A DNA stretch of 64,000 bases from Massilia sp. Root351. Lineage in GTDB: Bacteria; Pseudomonadota; Gammaproteobacteria; Burkholderiales; Burkholderiaceae_D. This document shows positions 31,969 through 40,650 of the stretch, piece by piece. Made by a program: the position numbers and the translations under genes. Below the pieces are notes generated by a model. It searched no databases and was not told the origin of the DNA. It was given only the letters and a program-made list of their open reading frames with translations. The stretch spans positions 264,978-328,977 of the forward strand of contig NZ_LMDJ01000036.1 in NCBI RefSeq assembly GCF_001425045.1, read 5' to 3'. How positions within the stretch are numbered: the stretch's first letter is position 1; the number at the start of each line of letters is the position of its first letter.

Positions 31969-33465
31969 ATGAGAATCAAGACACTGCTGACCGCATTGAT
32001 GGCCCTGGGCGCGGCAACGTGCGCCCTGGCTGCGCCGCCGGTTCAAAAAATCGAATTCTGGACCTTCAGCATGAAGCCCAAATTCACGCCCTATTTCGAG
32101 GGCCTGGCGCGTAATTACGAAGCCACCCATCCCGGCGTCAAGGTTGAATGGGTCGACTTCCCATGGGACATCATCCAGACCAAGCTGGTGACCCGCATCG
32201 TGGCCGGCACCCCGCCCGCGCTGGTGAACCTGAACGTACCCTGGGCCGATGAATTCGCCCGCGACGGCCTGCTCACCCCGGTCGACGACCTGCTGCAAGG
32301 CGCCCGCCAGCGCTACCTGGCCAGCACGCTGGAAGACCTCACCTTCGGCGGCAAGACCTACGGCTTCCCGATGTACAGCAACGTCGCCGTCATCAGCTAC
32401 AACACCGAAATCTTCAAGGCTGCCGGCCTGACGCGCGCGCCGCGCAGCCTGGACGAGCAGCTCGCCTTCGCGCGCCAGATCGCCCAGCGCACCGGCAAGG
32501 CCGGCCTGTGCCCGGCCTTGGCCAAGATCGACGGCCTGATGATGCAGCAAGGCCTGCCGGTGATCAAAGACGGCCGCGCCGCCTTCAACTCGCCCGCACA
32601 CGTGGCGCTGATCGCCAAGCTGGCCGAGACCTACAAGGCCGGCGGCCTGCTAAAGGACAGCCTGTTCGCCGAAGACAACTTCCCCGCCGCCATTGACGCC
32701 TACAAAGGCGGCCGACTTGGCATGCTGCTAGCGCCGCCGACGGCCGTCAAACGCATCGAAACCGACGCCAAAGACATCTACGCCAAGACCGACGTGGCCC
32801 CCGCGCCGCTCGGTCCGACCGGCATCGCCGATGGCGGGTGGCTGGTGCACTTCGCCGTGCCGGCCGGCGTGGACAAGCAACTGCTGCCGCAGATCGGCGA
32901 GTTCGCGCGCTACCTGACCAACGACGCCAACCAGCTGGCGTTCGCCAAGCAGGCCAGCGTGTACCCGGCCGCGGCCAACGCGGCGCGCGACCCGTTCTTT
33001 CTGGCGGTGCCGGCCAATGCAGGCGCTGCGGAAAAAGCGGTGTCGGCCGGAGCGGTCTCGATGCCGCATTCGCATACGCTCTACGTGTCCGGCGTCACCG
33101 ACTATGACGAGTTGCGCCGTTCTCTGGTGAAAGCCGTCGAAGCGGGCGTCACCGGCCGGCAAGACATCAAGCAGGCGCTCGACGCCGCTGCTGCCATCTG
33201 GAACAAGAAGCTCTCCCGCCAAAGCAAGCTGAGCCGCATTCCCCCAATTCGGGGTCTGACCCCGAGTCAGGAGAATGCGGCTCAGCTCGTTTCCCAGCGG
33301 AACGCGAAACCTGCCGAGATTCGCATTGCAGCGGCGACAGTTTCGCCAATGACGGTGCCGGCGTCACTCTGGGAAGAAGGCGAGCTGAGCCGCATTGCGC
33401 GCACACGGGGTCTGACCCCGGGGTTGGAAAATGCGGCTCAGGCTGCTTGGGTGGGGCGGCTGTGA
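31969..33465 (+). CDS. ABC-transporter sugar-binding protein with a repeat-derived C-terminal tail
   Basis: 498 residues: signal peptide (MRIKTLLTALMALGAATCALA), then a family 1 extracellular sugar-binding protein (FWTFSMKPKFTPYFEGLARNYEATHPGVKVEWVDFPWD ...), which normally ends near residue 417 (LDAAAAIWNKKL). About 80 more residues are translated from two palindromic repeats (33227-33287 and 33383-33441) in the same frame, giving the peptide RGLTP....ENAAQ twice. The stop overlaps the next start (GTGA), so coupling to the permease is kept. It should capture GlcNAc or chitobiose in the periplasm, by context. A weak ribosome site precedes the ATG. Confidence 0.88.
   Translation: MRIKTLLTALMALGAATCALAAPPVQKIEFWTFSMKPKFTPYFEGLARNYEATHPGVKVEWVDFPWDIIQTKLVTRIVAGTPPALVNLNVPWADEFARDGLLTPVDDLLQGARQRYLASTLEDLTFGGKTYGFPMYSNVAVISYNTEIFKAAGLTRAPRSLDEQLAFARQIAQRTGKAGLCPALAKIDGLMMQQGLPVIKDGRAAFNSPAHVALIAKLAETYKAGGLLKDSLFAEDNFPAAIDAYKGGRLGMLLAPPTAVKRIETDAKDIYAKTDVAPAPLGPTGIADGGWLVHFAVPAGVDKQLLPQIGEFARYLTNDANQLAFAKQASVYPAAANAARDPFFLAVPANAGAAEKAVSAGAVSMPHSHTLYVSGVTDYDELRRSLVKAVEAGVTGRQDIKQALDAAAAIWNKKLSRQSKLSRIPPIRGLTPSQENAAQLVSQRNAKPAEIRIAAATVSPMTVPASLWEEGELSRIARTRGLTPGLENAAQAAWVGRL
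33227..33287. repeat. Palindromic REP-like element, copy 1, inside a coding frame
   Basis: Outer arms AGCTGAGCCGCATTC (33227-33241) and GAATGCGGCTCAGCT (33273-33287) are perfect complements; the centre is TCGGGGTC-T-GACCCCGA (33249-33265), a second palindrome. It lies within the 3' part of the binding-protein gene without a stop codon. Confidence 0.9.
33383..33441. repeat. Palindromic REP-like element, copy 2, inside a coding frame
   Basis: AGCTGAGCCGCATT (33383-33396) and AATGCGGCTCAG (33430-33441) flank CGGGGTC-T-GACCCCG (33406-33420). It starts 156 bp after copy 1, a multiple of three, so both copies are read in the same frame. Confidence 0.88.
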
Positions 33466-34328
33466 GCGCGCGGCGGACGACGTTGGCGGCGTGGCTGTTC
33501 CTGGCGCCTGCGCTGATTTTGCTGGCGGCGTTTTCGTTCTGGCCGGTCGGCTTCGGCTCTTACCTGGCTTTCACGGACTACAGCCTGATCCGCCCCACGT
33601 CTTGGGTGGGGCTGGACAATTTCCGCTACATCTTCGATAACGAGATGTTCGTCACCGGCCTGAAAAACTCGCTGGTGTTCCTGCTGATGGTGCCCTTCGT
33701 GCAGCTGGGCGCGCTGGGACTGGCGGTACTGGTGAATAACCAGCTGCCCGGCATACGCCTGTTCCGCGCGGCCTTCTATGTGCCCGTGGTGACCACCGTG
33801 TCGGTGGTCGGCATCATGTGGGGCTTCATGTTCCACGAGCAGGGCGCGCTCAATTACGTGCTGATGGCGATGCGCTTCGTCGATGCGCCCATCGGCTGGC
33901 TGTCGAACGATACGCTGGCCCTGTTCTGCATCATGTTCGTCACGCTGTGGCGCGGCCTGGGCTGGTACATGGTGATGTACCTGGCCGCGCTGCAGGCCGT
34001 ACCGGCCGACATGCAGGAAGCGGCCATCCTCGACGGCGCCAACCGCTGGCAGCGCTTCTGGAAAATCACCGTGCCCACGCTGCGCCCCACCATCATGGTG
34101 TGCACCATCCTGTCCGTGCTGGCGGCGCTGAAGGCTTACCAGGAAGTGGACGTGCTCACGCAAGGCGGCCCGATGAACTCCACCTTCACGGCGCTGTACT
34201 ACTCCTACGACCAGGGCCTTAAGCACCTGAAGCTGCCGCGCGCGCTGGCGGCCAGTTTCGTGGTCTCTGTATTCTGCGTCGGCATCGCCATGCTGTGCCT
34301 GCGCTATCTGAAGCCGAGCCACAAATGA
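33462..34328 (+). CDS. ABC sugar permease, MalF-type
   Basis: 288 residues, six predicted membrane helices and the EAA loop QEAAILDGANRWQRFWKITVPTLRPT that contacts the ATPase. The GTG at 33462 overlaps the binding-protein stop (GTGA) and is chosen over an upstream GTG. It forms the inner-membrane channel with the next gene. Opening SARRTTLAAWLFLAPALILLAAFSFWPVGFGSYLAFTDY is typical of this family. Substrate by context is GlcNAc or small chitooligosaccharides. Confidence 0.92.
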   Translation: MSARRTTLAAWLFLAPALILLAAFSFWPVGFGSYLAFTDYSLIRPTSWVGLDNFRYIFDNEMFVTGLKNSLVFLLMVPFVQLGALGLAVLVNNQLPGIRLFRAAFYVPVVTTVSVVGIMWGFMFHEQGALNYVLMAMRFVDAPIGWLSNDTLALFCIMFVTLWRGLGWYMVMYLAALQAVPADMQEAAILDGANRWQRFWKITVPTLRPTIMVCTILSVLAALKAYQEVDVLTQGGPMNSTFTALYYSYDQGLKHLKLPRALAASFVVSVFCVGIAMLCLRYLKPSHK

Positions 34329-35146
34329 CGATCGCAATCAAGCCACGCACTGTCCTGCATTACGCCGCGCTGTGCGCCATCGCGCTGGTATGCGTGTTCC
34401 CGTTCTGGTGGACGGTGGTGACGGCCGTTTCCACGGAGGGCAACATCTTCGCCTTCCCGCCCACCTTCTGGCCCAAGTCGCCGTCGCTGGTCAATTTCGA
34501 GGAAGCGTTCCGCGTCATCCCCTTCCTGGCCTTCTTCAAGAACTCCATCCTGATCGCCGCGTTCACGGTGTTCTGGAAGCTGGTGCTGTGCTCGATGGCC
34601 GCCTACCCGCTGGCGCGCATGCATTTCAAGGGCCGCCGCCTGGTGTTCGGCCTGATTTTGGCCACGCTGGTACTGCCTTCCGAAGTGAACTTCCTGGTCA
34701 ACTTCATCACCGTCACCAAACTGAGCCTGGTGGACACCTACGCCGGCGTGATCCTGCCCAACGTGGTGACCGCCGTCGCCATCCTGCTGCTGAAGCAAGC
34801 CTTCGAGGAAGTGCCGCAGGACCTGATCGACGCGGCCCGCGTGGACGGCGCTTCCGAGTGGATCATCTTCACCCGCATCATGCTGCCGCTGATCGCGCCC
34901 TGGCTGGCCACGGTGGGCATCCTGACGGCGGTGGAGGCCTGGAACGAATACATCTGGCCTTCCATCGTGATGAGCAAGCCGGACGAGTTTCCGCTGTCGG
35001 TGGGCGTGCTGTACTTGCGCGGCACCTTCGGCAGCAGCACCCGCGTGATCGCCGCCGGCACGGTGCTCACCATCCTGCCCACGCTGGCAGCTTTCCTTTT
35101 CACCCAACGTTATTTCATGCGCGGCATGGACGGAGCAGTCAAATGA
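34325..35146 (+). CDS. ABC sugar permease, MalG-type
   Basis: 273 residues with six membrane helices and the EAA motif VPQDLIDAARVDGASEWIIFTRIMLPLIAPWLAT. The ATG at 34325 overlaps the previous stop, and the next gene's ATG overlaps this stop, giving a chain of coupled genes. The ending TQRYFMRGMDGAVK is the usual MalG-like C-terminus. It pairs with the upstream permease; the ATPase lies three genes downstream at 38.05 kb. Confidence 0.92.
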   Translation: MTIAIKPRTVLHYAALCAIALVCVFPFWWTVVTAVSTEGNIFAFPPTFWPKSPSLVNFEEAFRVIPFLAFFKNSILIAAFTVFWKLVLCSMAAYPLARMHFKGRRLVFGLILATLVLPSEVNFLVNFITVTKLSLVDTYAGVILPNVVTAVAILLLKQAFEEVPQDLIDAARVDGASEWIIFTRIMLPLIAPWLATVGILTAVEAWNEYIWPSIVMSKPDEFPLSVGVLYLRGTFGSSTRVIAAGTVLTILPTLAAFLFTQRYFMRGMDGAVK

Positions 35147-36630
35147 ATCACCAGGAACTTCGAAAAATCGCCGGTCAACTGATCATGATCCGCTTCCCCG
35201 GCACCGTGCTGGACGAGGCCACCGCCGAGTTCATCCGCACCAACAGCATCCGCGGCGTATGCCTGTTCCGTGGCAACATGGCGGACTCCGAGCAGCTGGC
35301 CAAGCTGACCGCCGACCTGCGCGCGGTGATGGGACCGGACGCGCTGATCGCCATCGACCAGGAAGGCGGCGCCGTGGTGCGCTCGACCTGGGTGCCGGCG
35401 CCGCCGGCCGCCATGGGCCTGGGCGCGGCCGACGACACCGACCTGGCCTACCGCACCGGCGCGGCCGTGGCGCGCGCGGTCAAGTCGCTGGGCTTCAACT
35501 GGAACTTCGCGCCGGTGCTGGACTTGAACAACAACCCGAACAACCCGGTGATCGCCGAGCGCTCCTTCGGCGCCGAGCCGCAGCGCGCCGCCGAGCTGGC
35601 GATGGCGTGGATGGCGGGCAGCCATGCGGAGGGCGTGGCTTGCTGCGTGAAGCACTTCCCCGGCCACGGCGACACGCACGTCGATTCGCACCGCGACCTG
35701 CCCACCGTGGACAAGCCCTTGTCGGAGCTGGAGAACTTCGAGTTCAAGCCCTTCAAGCTGGCCGCGCCCACAGCGCCCGCGATGATGACGGCGCACATAG
35801 TCTACCCATCCATTGATGCGGACAATCCGGCCACCATGTCGCCCGCCATCCTGGACGGCCTGCTGCGCAAGCAGTGGAACTACCGGGGCGTGATCATCAC
35901 CGACGGCATGGACATGCATGCCATCGCCGGCCGCTACGGGGTGGGCAACGCCGCCGTGCGCGCGCTGATCGCCGGCGCGGACATGGTGATGGCGCTGGGA
36001 ACGCCGGCAACGCAGGACGAAACCTTGAACGCCATCGCCGCCGCGCTGGCCGAGGGCTCGCTGCCGCAGGCCGCCGTGGACCAGCGCCTGGCGCGCCTGA
36101 CCGCGCTGGCGCAAGCCTATCCATGCAAGCCGCGCTCGTACAAGGAAGACGCCGCCGACCGCCAGGTAATGGCCGAAGGCTGGCGCCGCGCCCTGACCGC
36201 GCGCGGCAATCCGCAGCGCCCCGCCGCCGGCGCCAGGGTGCGCCTGGTGGCGCGCCAGGACGTGGTGAGCGATGGCGTATCGGAAGCCGGCGTACCGGCC
36301 GCCGTGGTGGCGGCGTCGCTGGGCAGGCTGTACGACGTGGAACTGGTGACCTACTCGGACGCCGACGCCTTCGACTGGTCCGCGCTGCCGCAGGATGGCC
36401 GCTACACCATGCTGGCCTCGACCTCCCGCCTGCGCTACGGCGCCCATGCGCGCGCGACGTGGAAGCCGGACCTGCACCTGGCGCTGTGGAATCCGTACCA
36501 GGCGCTGGACATCGACGCGGCCGCACTGATGACCTACGGCTTCGCCGCGCCCGCGCTGGAGGCGGTCAACGCCTGGCTGGCCGGCGCGCTGGAAGCGCAG
36601 GGCCGCTGCCCGGTGCCGGGATTCGATTGA
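35143..36630 (+). CDS. nagZ: Cytoplasmic GH3 beta-N-acetylhexosaminidase
   Basis: 495 residues without a signal peptide. The GH3 NagZ signature KHFPGHGDTHVDSHRDLP is at 170-187 with the D181/H183 dyad, and D254 in ITDGMDM is the likely nucleophile. It cleaves terminal beta-GlcNAc, here probably from imported chitobiose. Residues after about 340 form a second domain longer than in classical NagZ (about 340 residues), as in two-domain Gram-positive NagZ. The ATG overlaps the permease stop, so this is part of the uptake operon and not a cell-wall recycling gene only. Confidence 0.88.
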   Translation: MNHQELRKIAGQLIMIRFPGTVLDEATAEFIRTNSIRGVCLFRGNMADSEQLAKLTADLRAVMGPDALIAIDQEGGAVVRSTWVPAPPAAMGLGAADDTDLAYRTGAAVARAVKSLGFNWNFAPVLDLNNNPNNPVIAERSFGAEPQRAAELAMAWMAGSHAEGVACCVKHFPGHGDTHVDSHRDLPTVDKPLSELENFEFKPFKLAAPTAPAMMTAHIVYPSIDADNPATMSPAILDGLLRKQWNYRGVIITDGMDMHAIAGRYGVGNAAVRALIAGADMVMALGTPATQDETLNAIAAALAEGSLPQAAVDQRLARLTALAQAYPCKPRSYKEDAADRQVMAEGWRRALTARGNPQRPAAGARVRLVARQDVVSDGVSEAGVPAAVVAASLGRLYDVELVTYSDADAFDWSALPQDGRYTMLASTSRLRYGAHARATWKPDLHLALWNPYQALDIDAAALMTYGFAAPALEAVNAWLAGALEAQGRCPVPGFD

Positions 36631-36739
36631 CACCGCCATGGCGGGTTGCGGGCGCTGCGCGCACCGCCCCGCCCTACGGTATTGCCGCGCGCCGCCAACT
36701 GCCCGGCCCAGACAACTATAACGACAGGATGACGCAATA

Positions 36740-38047
36740 ATGGACAAGACCGCCACCCGCAGCCCGCTGGCCTGGGTTCCCACGCTGTACTTCGCGCAGG
36801 GCCTGCCCTTCTTCGCCGTGGCGCTGATCGCCGGCCTGATGCTCAAGTCGATGGGCGTGCCGAACGACGACATCGCGCACTGGACCGCCTACATCGGCCT
36901 GGCCTGGGTGCTCAAGCCGCTGTGGAGCCCCTTCCTGGAACTGGCCGCCAGCAAGAAGGTCGTGGTGGTCGGCTTCCAGCTGGCCGGCGGGGTCTGCCTC
37001 GGCCTGGTGGGGCTGGCGCTGCAACTGCCGTTCTGGCTGTCGGCCTGCGTGGCCATGCTGGCCCTGGTGGCGATCTGCTCCGCCACCCACGACATCGGCT
37101 GCGACGGCCTGTACATCGCCAGCCTGACCGAGAAGCAGCAGGCCGGATACGCCGGCTGGCAAGGCGCCTTCTTCAACGCGGGCCGCTTCATCTCGCTGGG
37201 CGGGCTGGTGATCCTGGCCGGCTACCTGGAAAAGTCGCAGGGCGTGGTACCCGCCTGGACCATCATCTTCTGCATCCTGGCCGCCACCATGATCGCGCTC
37301 GGCCTGTATCACAGCTGGGCGCTGCCGCCGGCCTGGAACGCCGTCACCGCCGACGCCACCGCCGCCGGCATCGCCCGCACGCTGAAGGACGTCATCATCG
37401 ACTATGTCAGCAAGCCGGGCATCTGGGTCTCCATCCTGTTCATCATCCTGTTCCGCGCCGGCGAAGCGCAGATCCAGACCATTGGCCCGCTGTTCCTGCG
37501 CGAGGCGCGCAACCTCGGCGGCCTGGGACTGACCACCTCGGAAGTGGGCGCCGTGTATGGCACCACCGGCACCATCGCCTTCCTCATCGGCTCCATCGCG
37601 GGCGGCTACTTCACCTCCTGGCTCAGCCTGCGGCGCGCCATCCTGTGGCTGATCCTGGCGATGAACCTGCCCAACGCGGCCTTCTATTTCCTGTCCACCT
37701 ACCAGCCCACCGACCTGCCCCTGATCGGCGCGGCGCTGGGCGCGGAGATGTTCGGCTACGGCTTCGGCTTCGTCGGCATCATCCTGTACATGATGCAGGT
37801 GGTCGCACCCGGCAAATACCAGACCGCGCACTACGCCTTCTCCACCGGCATCATGCAGCTGGGCTTTGTACTGTTCAAATACGTGAGCGGCACCATCCAG
37901 CTCTCGCTCGGCTACCAGAAGTTCTTCGTCTGGGTGCTGCTGTCGGCCATTCCCGTGGCCGTGCTGTCGCAGCTGATACCGATGGCCTCGCGCGCCGCCA
38001 AGGACCAGCCGGCGGCTGGGGCGCAAGAACCTGCCACCGCGAGCTAA
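36740..38047 (+). CDS. MFS permease, AmpG-like
   Basis: 435 residues, about 12 membrane helices. The start SPLAWVPTLYFAQGLPFFAVALIAGLMLKSMGVPNDDIAHWTAYIGLAWVLKPLWSP follows the AmpG pattern, and the HDIGCDGLYIASL segment equals the AmpG D/G motif region. AmpG imports GlcNAc-anhydromuropeptides; relatives in chitin loci act as GlcNAc or chitobiose importers. It begins 109 bp after nagZ and ends 4 bp before the ATPase gene. A choice between muropeptide and chitin sugar transport cannot be made from sequence. Confidence 0.85.
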   Translation: MDKTATRSPLAWVPTLYFAQGLPFFAVALIAGLMLKSMGVPNDDIAHWTAYIGLAWVLKPLWSPFLELAASKKVVVVGFQLAGGVCLGLVGLALQLPFWLSACVAMLALVAICSATHDIGCDGLYIASLTEKQQAGYAGWQGAFFNAGRFISLGGLVILAGYLEKSQGVVPAWTIIFCILAATMIALGLYHSWALPPAWNAVTADATAAGIARTLKDVIIDYVSKPGIWVSILFIILFRAGEAQIQTIGPLFLREARNLGGLGLTTSEVGAVYGTTGTIAFLIGSIAGGYFTSWLSLRRAILWLILAMNLPNAAFYFLSTYQPTDLPLIGAALGAEMFGYGFGFVGIILYMMQVVAPGKYQTAHYAFSTGIMQLGFVLFKYVSGTIQLSLGYQKFFVWVLLSAIPVAVLSQLIPMASRAAKDQPAAGAQEPATAS

Positions 38048-38051
38048 GCCC

Positions 38052-39182
38052 ATGTCCAGCGTCAGCCTGAAAGGCGTCGTCAAGCACTACGACGCCAAGC
38101 ACCCCGTCATCCACGGCGTGGACCTCGACATCGGCGACGGCGAGTTCGTGGTCTTCGTCGGCCCGTCCGGCTGCGGCAAGTCCACCCTGCTGCGCATGAT
38201 CGCGGGGCTGGAGAGCATCACCGGCGGCGAACTGCATATCGGCGAGCACCTGGCCAACGACGTGGCGCCGGCCGAACGCCGCATCGCCATGGTATTCCAG
38301 TCCTACGCGCTATACCCGCACATGACGGTGTACGAGAACATGGCCTTTGCCCTCAAGCTGGCAGGCCACAAGGCGGACGAGGTGCGGCAGATGGTCGAGC
38401 GCGCCGCCGCCATCCTGCAGCTCACGGCCCTGCTCAAGCGCAAGCCGAAAGAGCTGTCCGGCGGCCAGCGCCAGCGCGTGGCGATCGGCCGCGCCATCGT
38501 GCGCAAACCGGAAGTGTTCCTGTTCGACGAACCGCTGTCCAACCTGGACGCCAGCCTGCGCGTGCAGATGCGGGTGGAAATCAGCCGCCTGCACCAGGAG
38601 CTGAAGACCACCATGATCTACGTGACGCACGACCAGGTGGAAGCGATGACGCTGGGCGAACGCATCGTGGTGTTCAACGGCGGCCGCATCGAGCAGGTGG
38701 GCGCGCCGCTGGAGCTGTACAACAACCCGGCCAACCTGTTCGTGGCGGGCTTTCTCGGCTCGCCGAAAATGAACTTCATCCCTGGCGAAGTGATGGCCGC
38801 CGGCCCGCATTTCGTGGCGGTGATGGCGGCCGGCGGCGCGCTGGTGGAAGTCGCCGCCCAAGGGGGCGGCGCCCAGCGCGGCGAGCGCGTCACCATCGGT
38901 ATCCGCGCCGAGCACATGGCGCTGCGTCCGGCCGCCGTGCTGGACGACCAGCTCGCGCCGCAGGAAGAAAACCTGCTTGAGGCCACCGTGGGCCACGTGG
39001 AGAACCTGGGCGACCAGTCCATCGTCTACGCCAACCTGCCCGGCGTGCCGGACATGGTGGCGGTCAAGCAGGCCGCCGGAGGCCTGCAGCTGGCGCCCGG
39101 CAGCGCGGCCCGGCTGCACCTGCCGGCGGCGCGCTGCCTGCTATTTAATTCCGACGGACAAGCTTACGCACGCGGGGTGTAA
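38052..39182 (+). CDS. ABC sugar importer ATPase, MalK/UgpC type
   Basis: 376 residues: Walker A GPSGCGKST at 37-45, signature LSGGQRQ at 135-141, Walker B VFLFDE at 155-160 and the regulatory OB/TOBE region after about 240. It powers the MalF/MalG-like permeases upstream; ATPases of this group often serve several sugar importers. It closes the operon that starts at 28162. The stop lies in TGTAACAGCGGTTACA (39178-39193), a short inverted repeat. Confidence 0.93.
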   Translation: MSSVSLKGVVKHYDAKHPVIHGVDLDIGDGEFVVFVGPSGCGKSTLLRMIAGLESITGGELHIGEHLANDVAPAERRIAMVFQSYALYPHMTVYENMAFALKLAGHKADEVRQMVERAAAILQLTALLKRKPKELSGGQRQRVAIGRAIVRKPEVFLFDEPLSNLDASLRVQMRVEISRLHQELKTTMIYVTHDQVEAMTLGERIVVFNGGRIEQVGAPLELYNNPANLFVAGFLGSPKMNFIPGEVMAAGPHFVAVMAAGGALVEVAAQGGGAQRGERVTIGIRAEHMALRPAAVLDDQLAPQEENLLEATVGHVENLGDQSIVYANLPGVPDMVAVKQAAGGLQLAPGSAARLHLPAARCLLFNSDGQAYARGV

Positions 39183-39276
39183 CAGCGGTTACAATTCACG
39201 CACTTTTGAAACCCGGCGCGCTTCCCTTTTTATGGGAGAATATGCGTTTGTCTTTATTTAGATTGAAGGATTATCC

Positions 39277-40581
39277 ATGTCCAAGTTTCGTTTCGCACGT
39301 ACCAGCCTGATCGTTGCCGCACTCGGCCTGAACCTTGCGCCAGCCCTGCTGGTTACTGCGACCGCCGCCGAAAAGGCCGCGCCCGCACCGGAAGCACCGA
39401 AGCCTGACACCGTGCGTCCTGAACTCTTCAAACTGCTGGATCCGGCCCAGATCAAGGAACTGATGGCGGCCAAGAACTACGCCGAAGTCCAGAACCGCAT
39501 CACCCAGGCCGAAGCGATGGCGAACCTGACCCCTTACGAGACCTTCGTGCTGAGCCGCATGAAGGTATCGCTGGGCTCCGTCACCCAGAACAACCCCATG
39601 ACCATCCAGGGCCTGGAAGCCGTGCTGGCGTCGGGCAAGCTGCCGGCCGCCGACCAGGGCGACTTCATCCAGGCGCTGGGCAATCTGTACTACAACGGCA
39701 AGGACTATCCGAAAGCCATCGCCACCTTCAACAAATACGCCGAAGTAACCGGTGACGCCACCAAGCTGCGTCCCTACGTGCTGCGCGCCTACTACTTCAA
39801 CAACGACTTCGCCACCGCCAAGGCCGAACTGCTGAAGGACCTGGAAGCGAACACCAAGGCCGGCAAGACGCCCGCGCTGGAAGAGCTGCAACTGCTGGCC
39901 AACACCGGCGCCAAGTCCAAGGACACCGCCACCTATCTGATCGCCGTCGAGAAGCTGGTGCAGTTCTACCCGACCGACGACTACTGGATCGACCTGCTGA
40001 GCCGCACCCAGGGCAAGTCCACCTACTCGACCCGCTTCGCGCTGGACGTGTACCGCCTGGAGAAAGCCGCCGTATCGAAGATGGCGCAGGAAGACTACAT
40101 GGAAATGGCTGAACTGGCGCTGCTGGCCGGCCAGCCGATCGAAGCGAAAAAGGCCATGGACGCGGGCTACGCAGCCGGCGTGCTGGGCACCGGCGGCAAC
40201 GCGGACAAGCACAAGAAGATCAAGGCGCAGGCCGACAAGCAGGCAGCGGACGACGTGAAGAACATCGCCAGCGGCGAAGCGTCGGCCAAGAAATCGAAAG
40301 ACGGCACCGGCCTGGTCAACCTGGGCTACGCCTACGTGACGCTGGACCAGTTCGACAAGGGCATCGACCTGATCCAGCAAGGTATCGCCAAGGGCGGCCT
40401 GAAGAACGCCGACGACGCCAAGCTGCGCCTGGGCTACTCCTACGCGCTGGCCGGCAAGAAGGAAGAAGCGGTCAAAGTGCTGGAAACCGTGCAAGGCGCC
40501 GACGGCCGTGCCGACCTGGCCCGCTACTGGATCCTGTGGGTTAACCGCCCAAGCACCGCAGCCGCCACTGCAGCCAAGTAA
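39277..40581 (+). CDS. Secreted TPR-like repeat protein
   Basis: 434 residues with a signal peptide (SLIVAALGLNLAPALLVTATAAEKA). Helical repeats of the TPR kind are visible, e.g. FIQALGNLYYNGKDYPKAIATFNKYAEV and GLVNLGYAYVTLDQFDKGIDLIQQGIAKG near the C-terminus. It should be periplasmic and act as a binding scaffold. It is inside the GlcNAc locus after the ATPase, with its own 94-bp leader. AAGGATTATCC precedes the ATG. A role in chitin uptake is inferred only from position. Confidence 0.8.
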   Translation: MSKFRFARTSLIVAALGLNLAPALLVTATAAEKAAPAPEAPKPDTVRPELFKLLDPAQIKELMAAKNYAEVQNRITQAEAMANLTPYETFVLSRMKVSLGSVTQNNPMTIQGLEAVLASGKLPAADQGDFIQALGNLYYNGKDYPKAIATFNKYAEVTGDATKLRPYVLRAYYFNNDFATAKAELLKDLEANTKAGKTPALEELQLLANTGAKSKDTATYLIAVEKLVQFYPTDDYWIDLLSRTQGKSTYSTRFALDVYRLEKAAVSKMAQEDYMEMAELALLAGQPIEAKKAMDAGYAAGVLGTGGNADKHKKIKAQADKQAADDVKNIASGEASAKKSKDGTGLVNLGYAYVTLDQFDKGIDLIQQGIAKGGLKNADDAKLRLGYSYALAGKKEEAVKVLETVQGADGRADLARYWILWVNRPSTAAATAAK

Positions 40582-40596
40582 TATTTCCCAAGGAAC

Positions 40597-40644
40597 AAAT
40601 GGGGTCAGGGTTAATTAGCTGCTTAATTAACCCTGGCCCCATTT
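40597..40644. repeat. GGGGTCAG-family palindrome before the first NagX-like gene
   Basis: AAATGGGGTCAGGGTTAATTA (40597-40617) and its complement (40624-40644) pair with one mismatch around a 6-nt loop. Seventeen bases are shared with the 9.28-kb palindrome. Only 6 bp separate it from the TTG start of the next gene. Confidence 0.85.
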
Positions 40645-40650
40645 TGCATT

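Noticed and set aside
33227..33441. Remnant of an insertion sequence in the binding-protein gene
   Set aside because: No transposase fragment or target duplication; the two copies are short palindromes typical of REP elements.
39178..39193. TGTAACAGCGGTTACA inverted repeat at the end of the ABC ATPase gene as an operator of the TPR gene
   Set aside because: The arms are only 6 bp and part of them is coding and stop codon; too short to claim.
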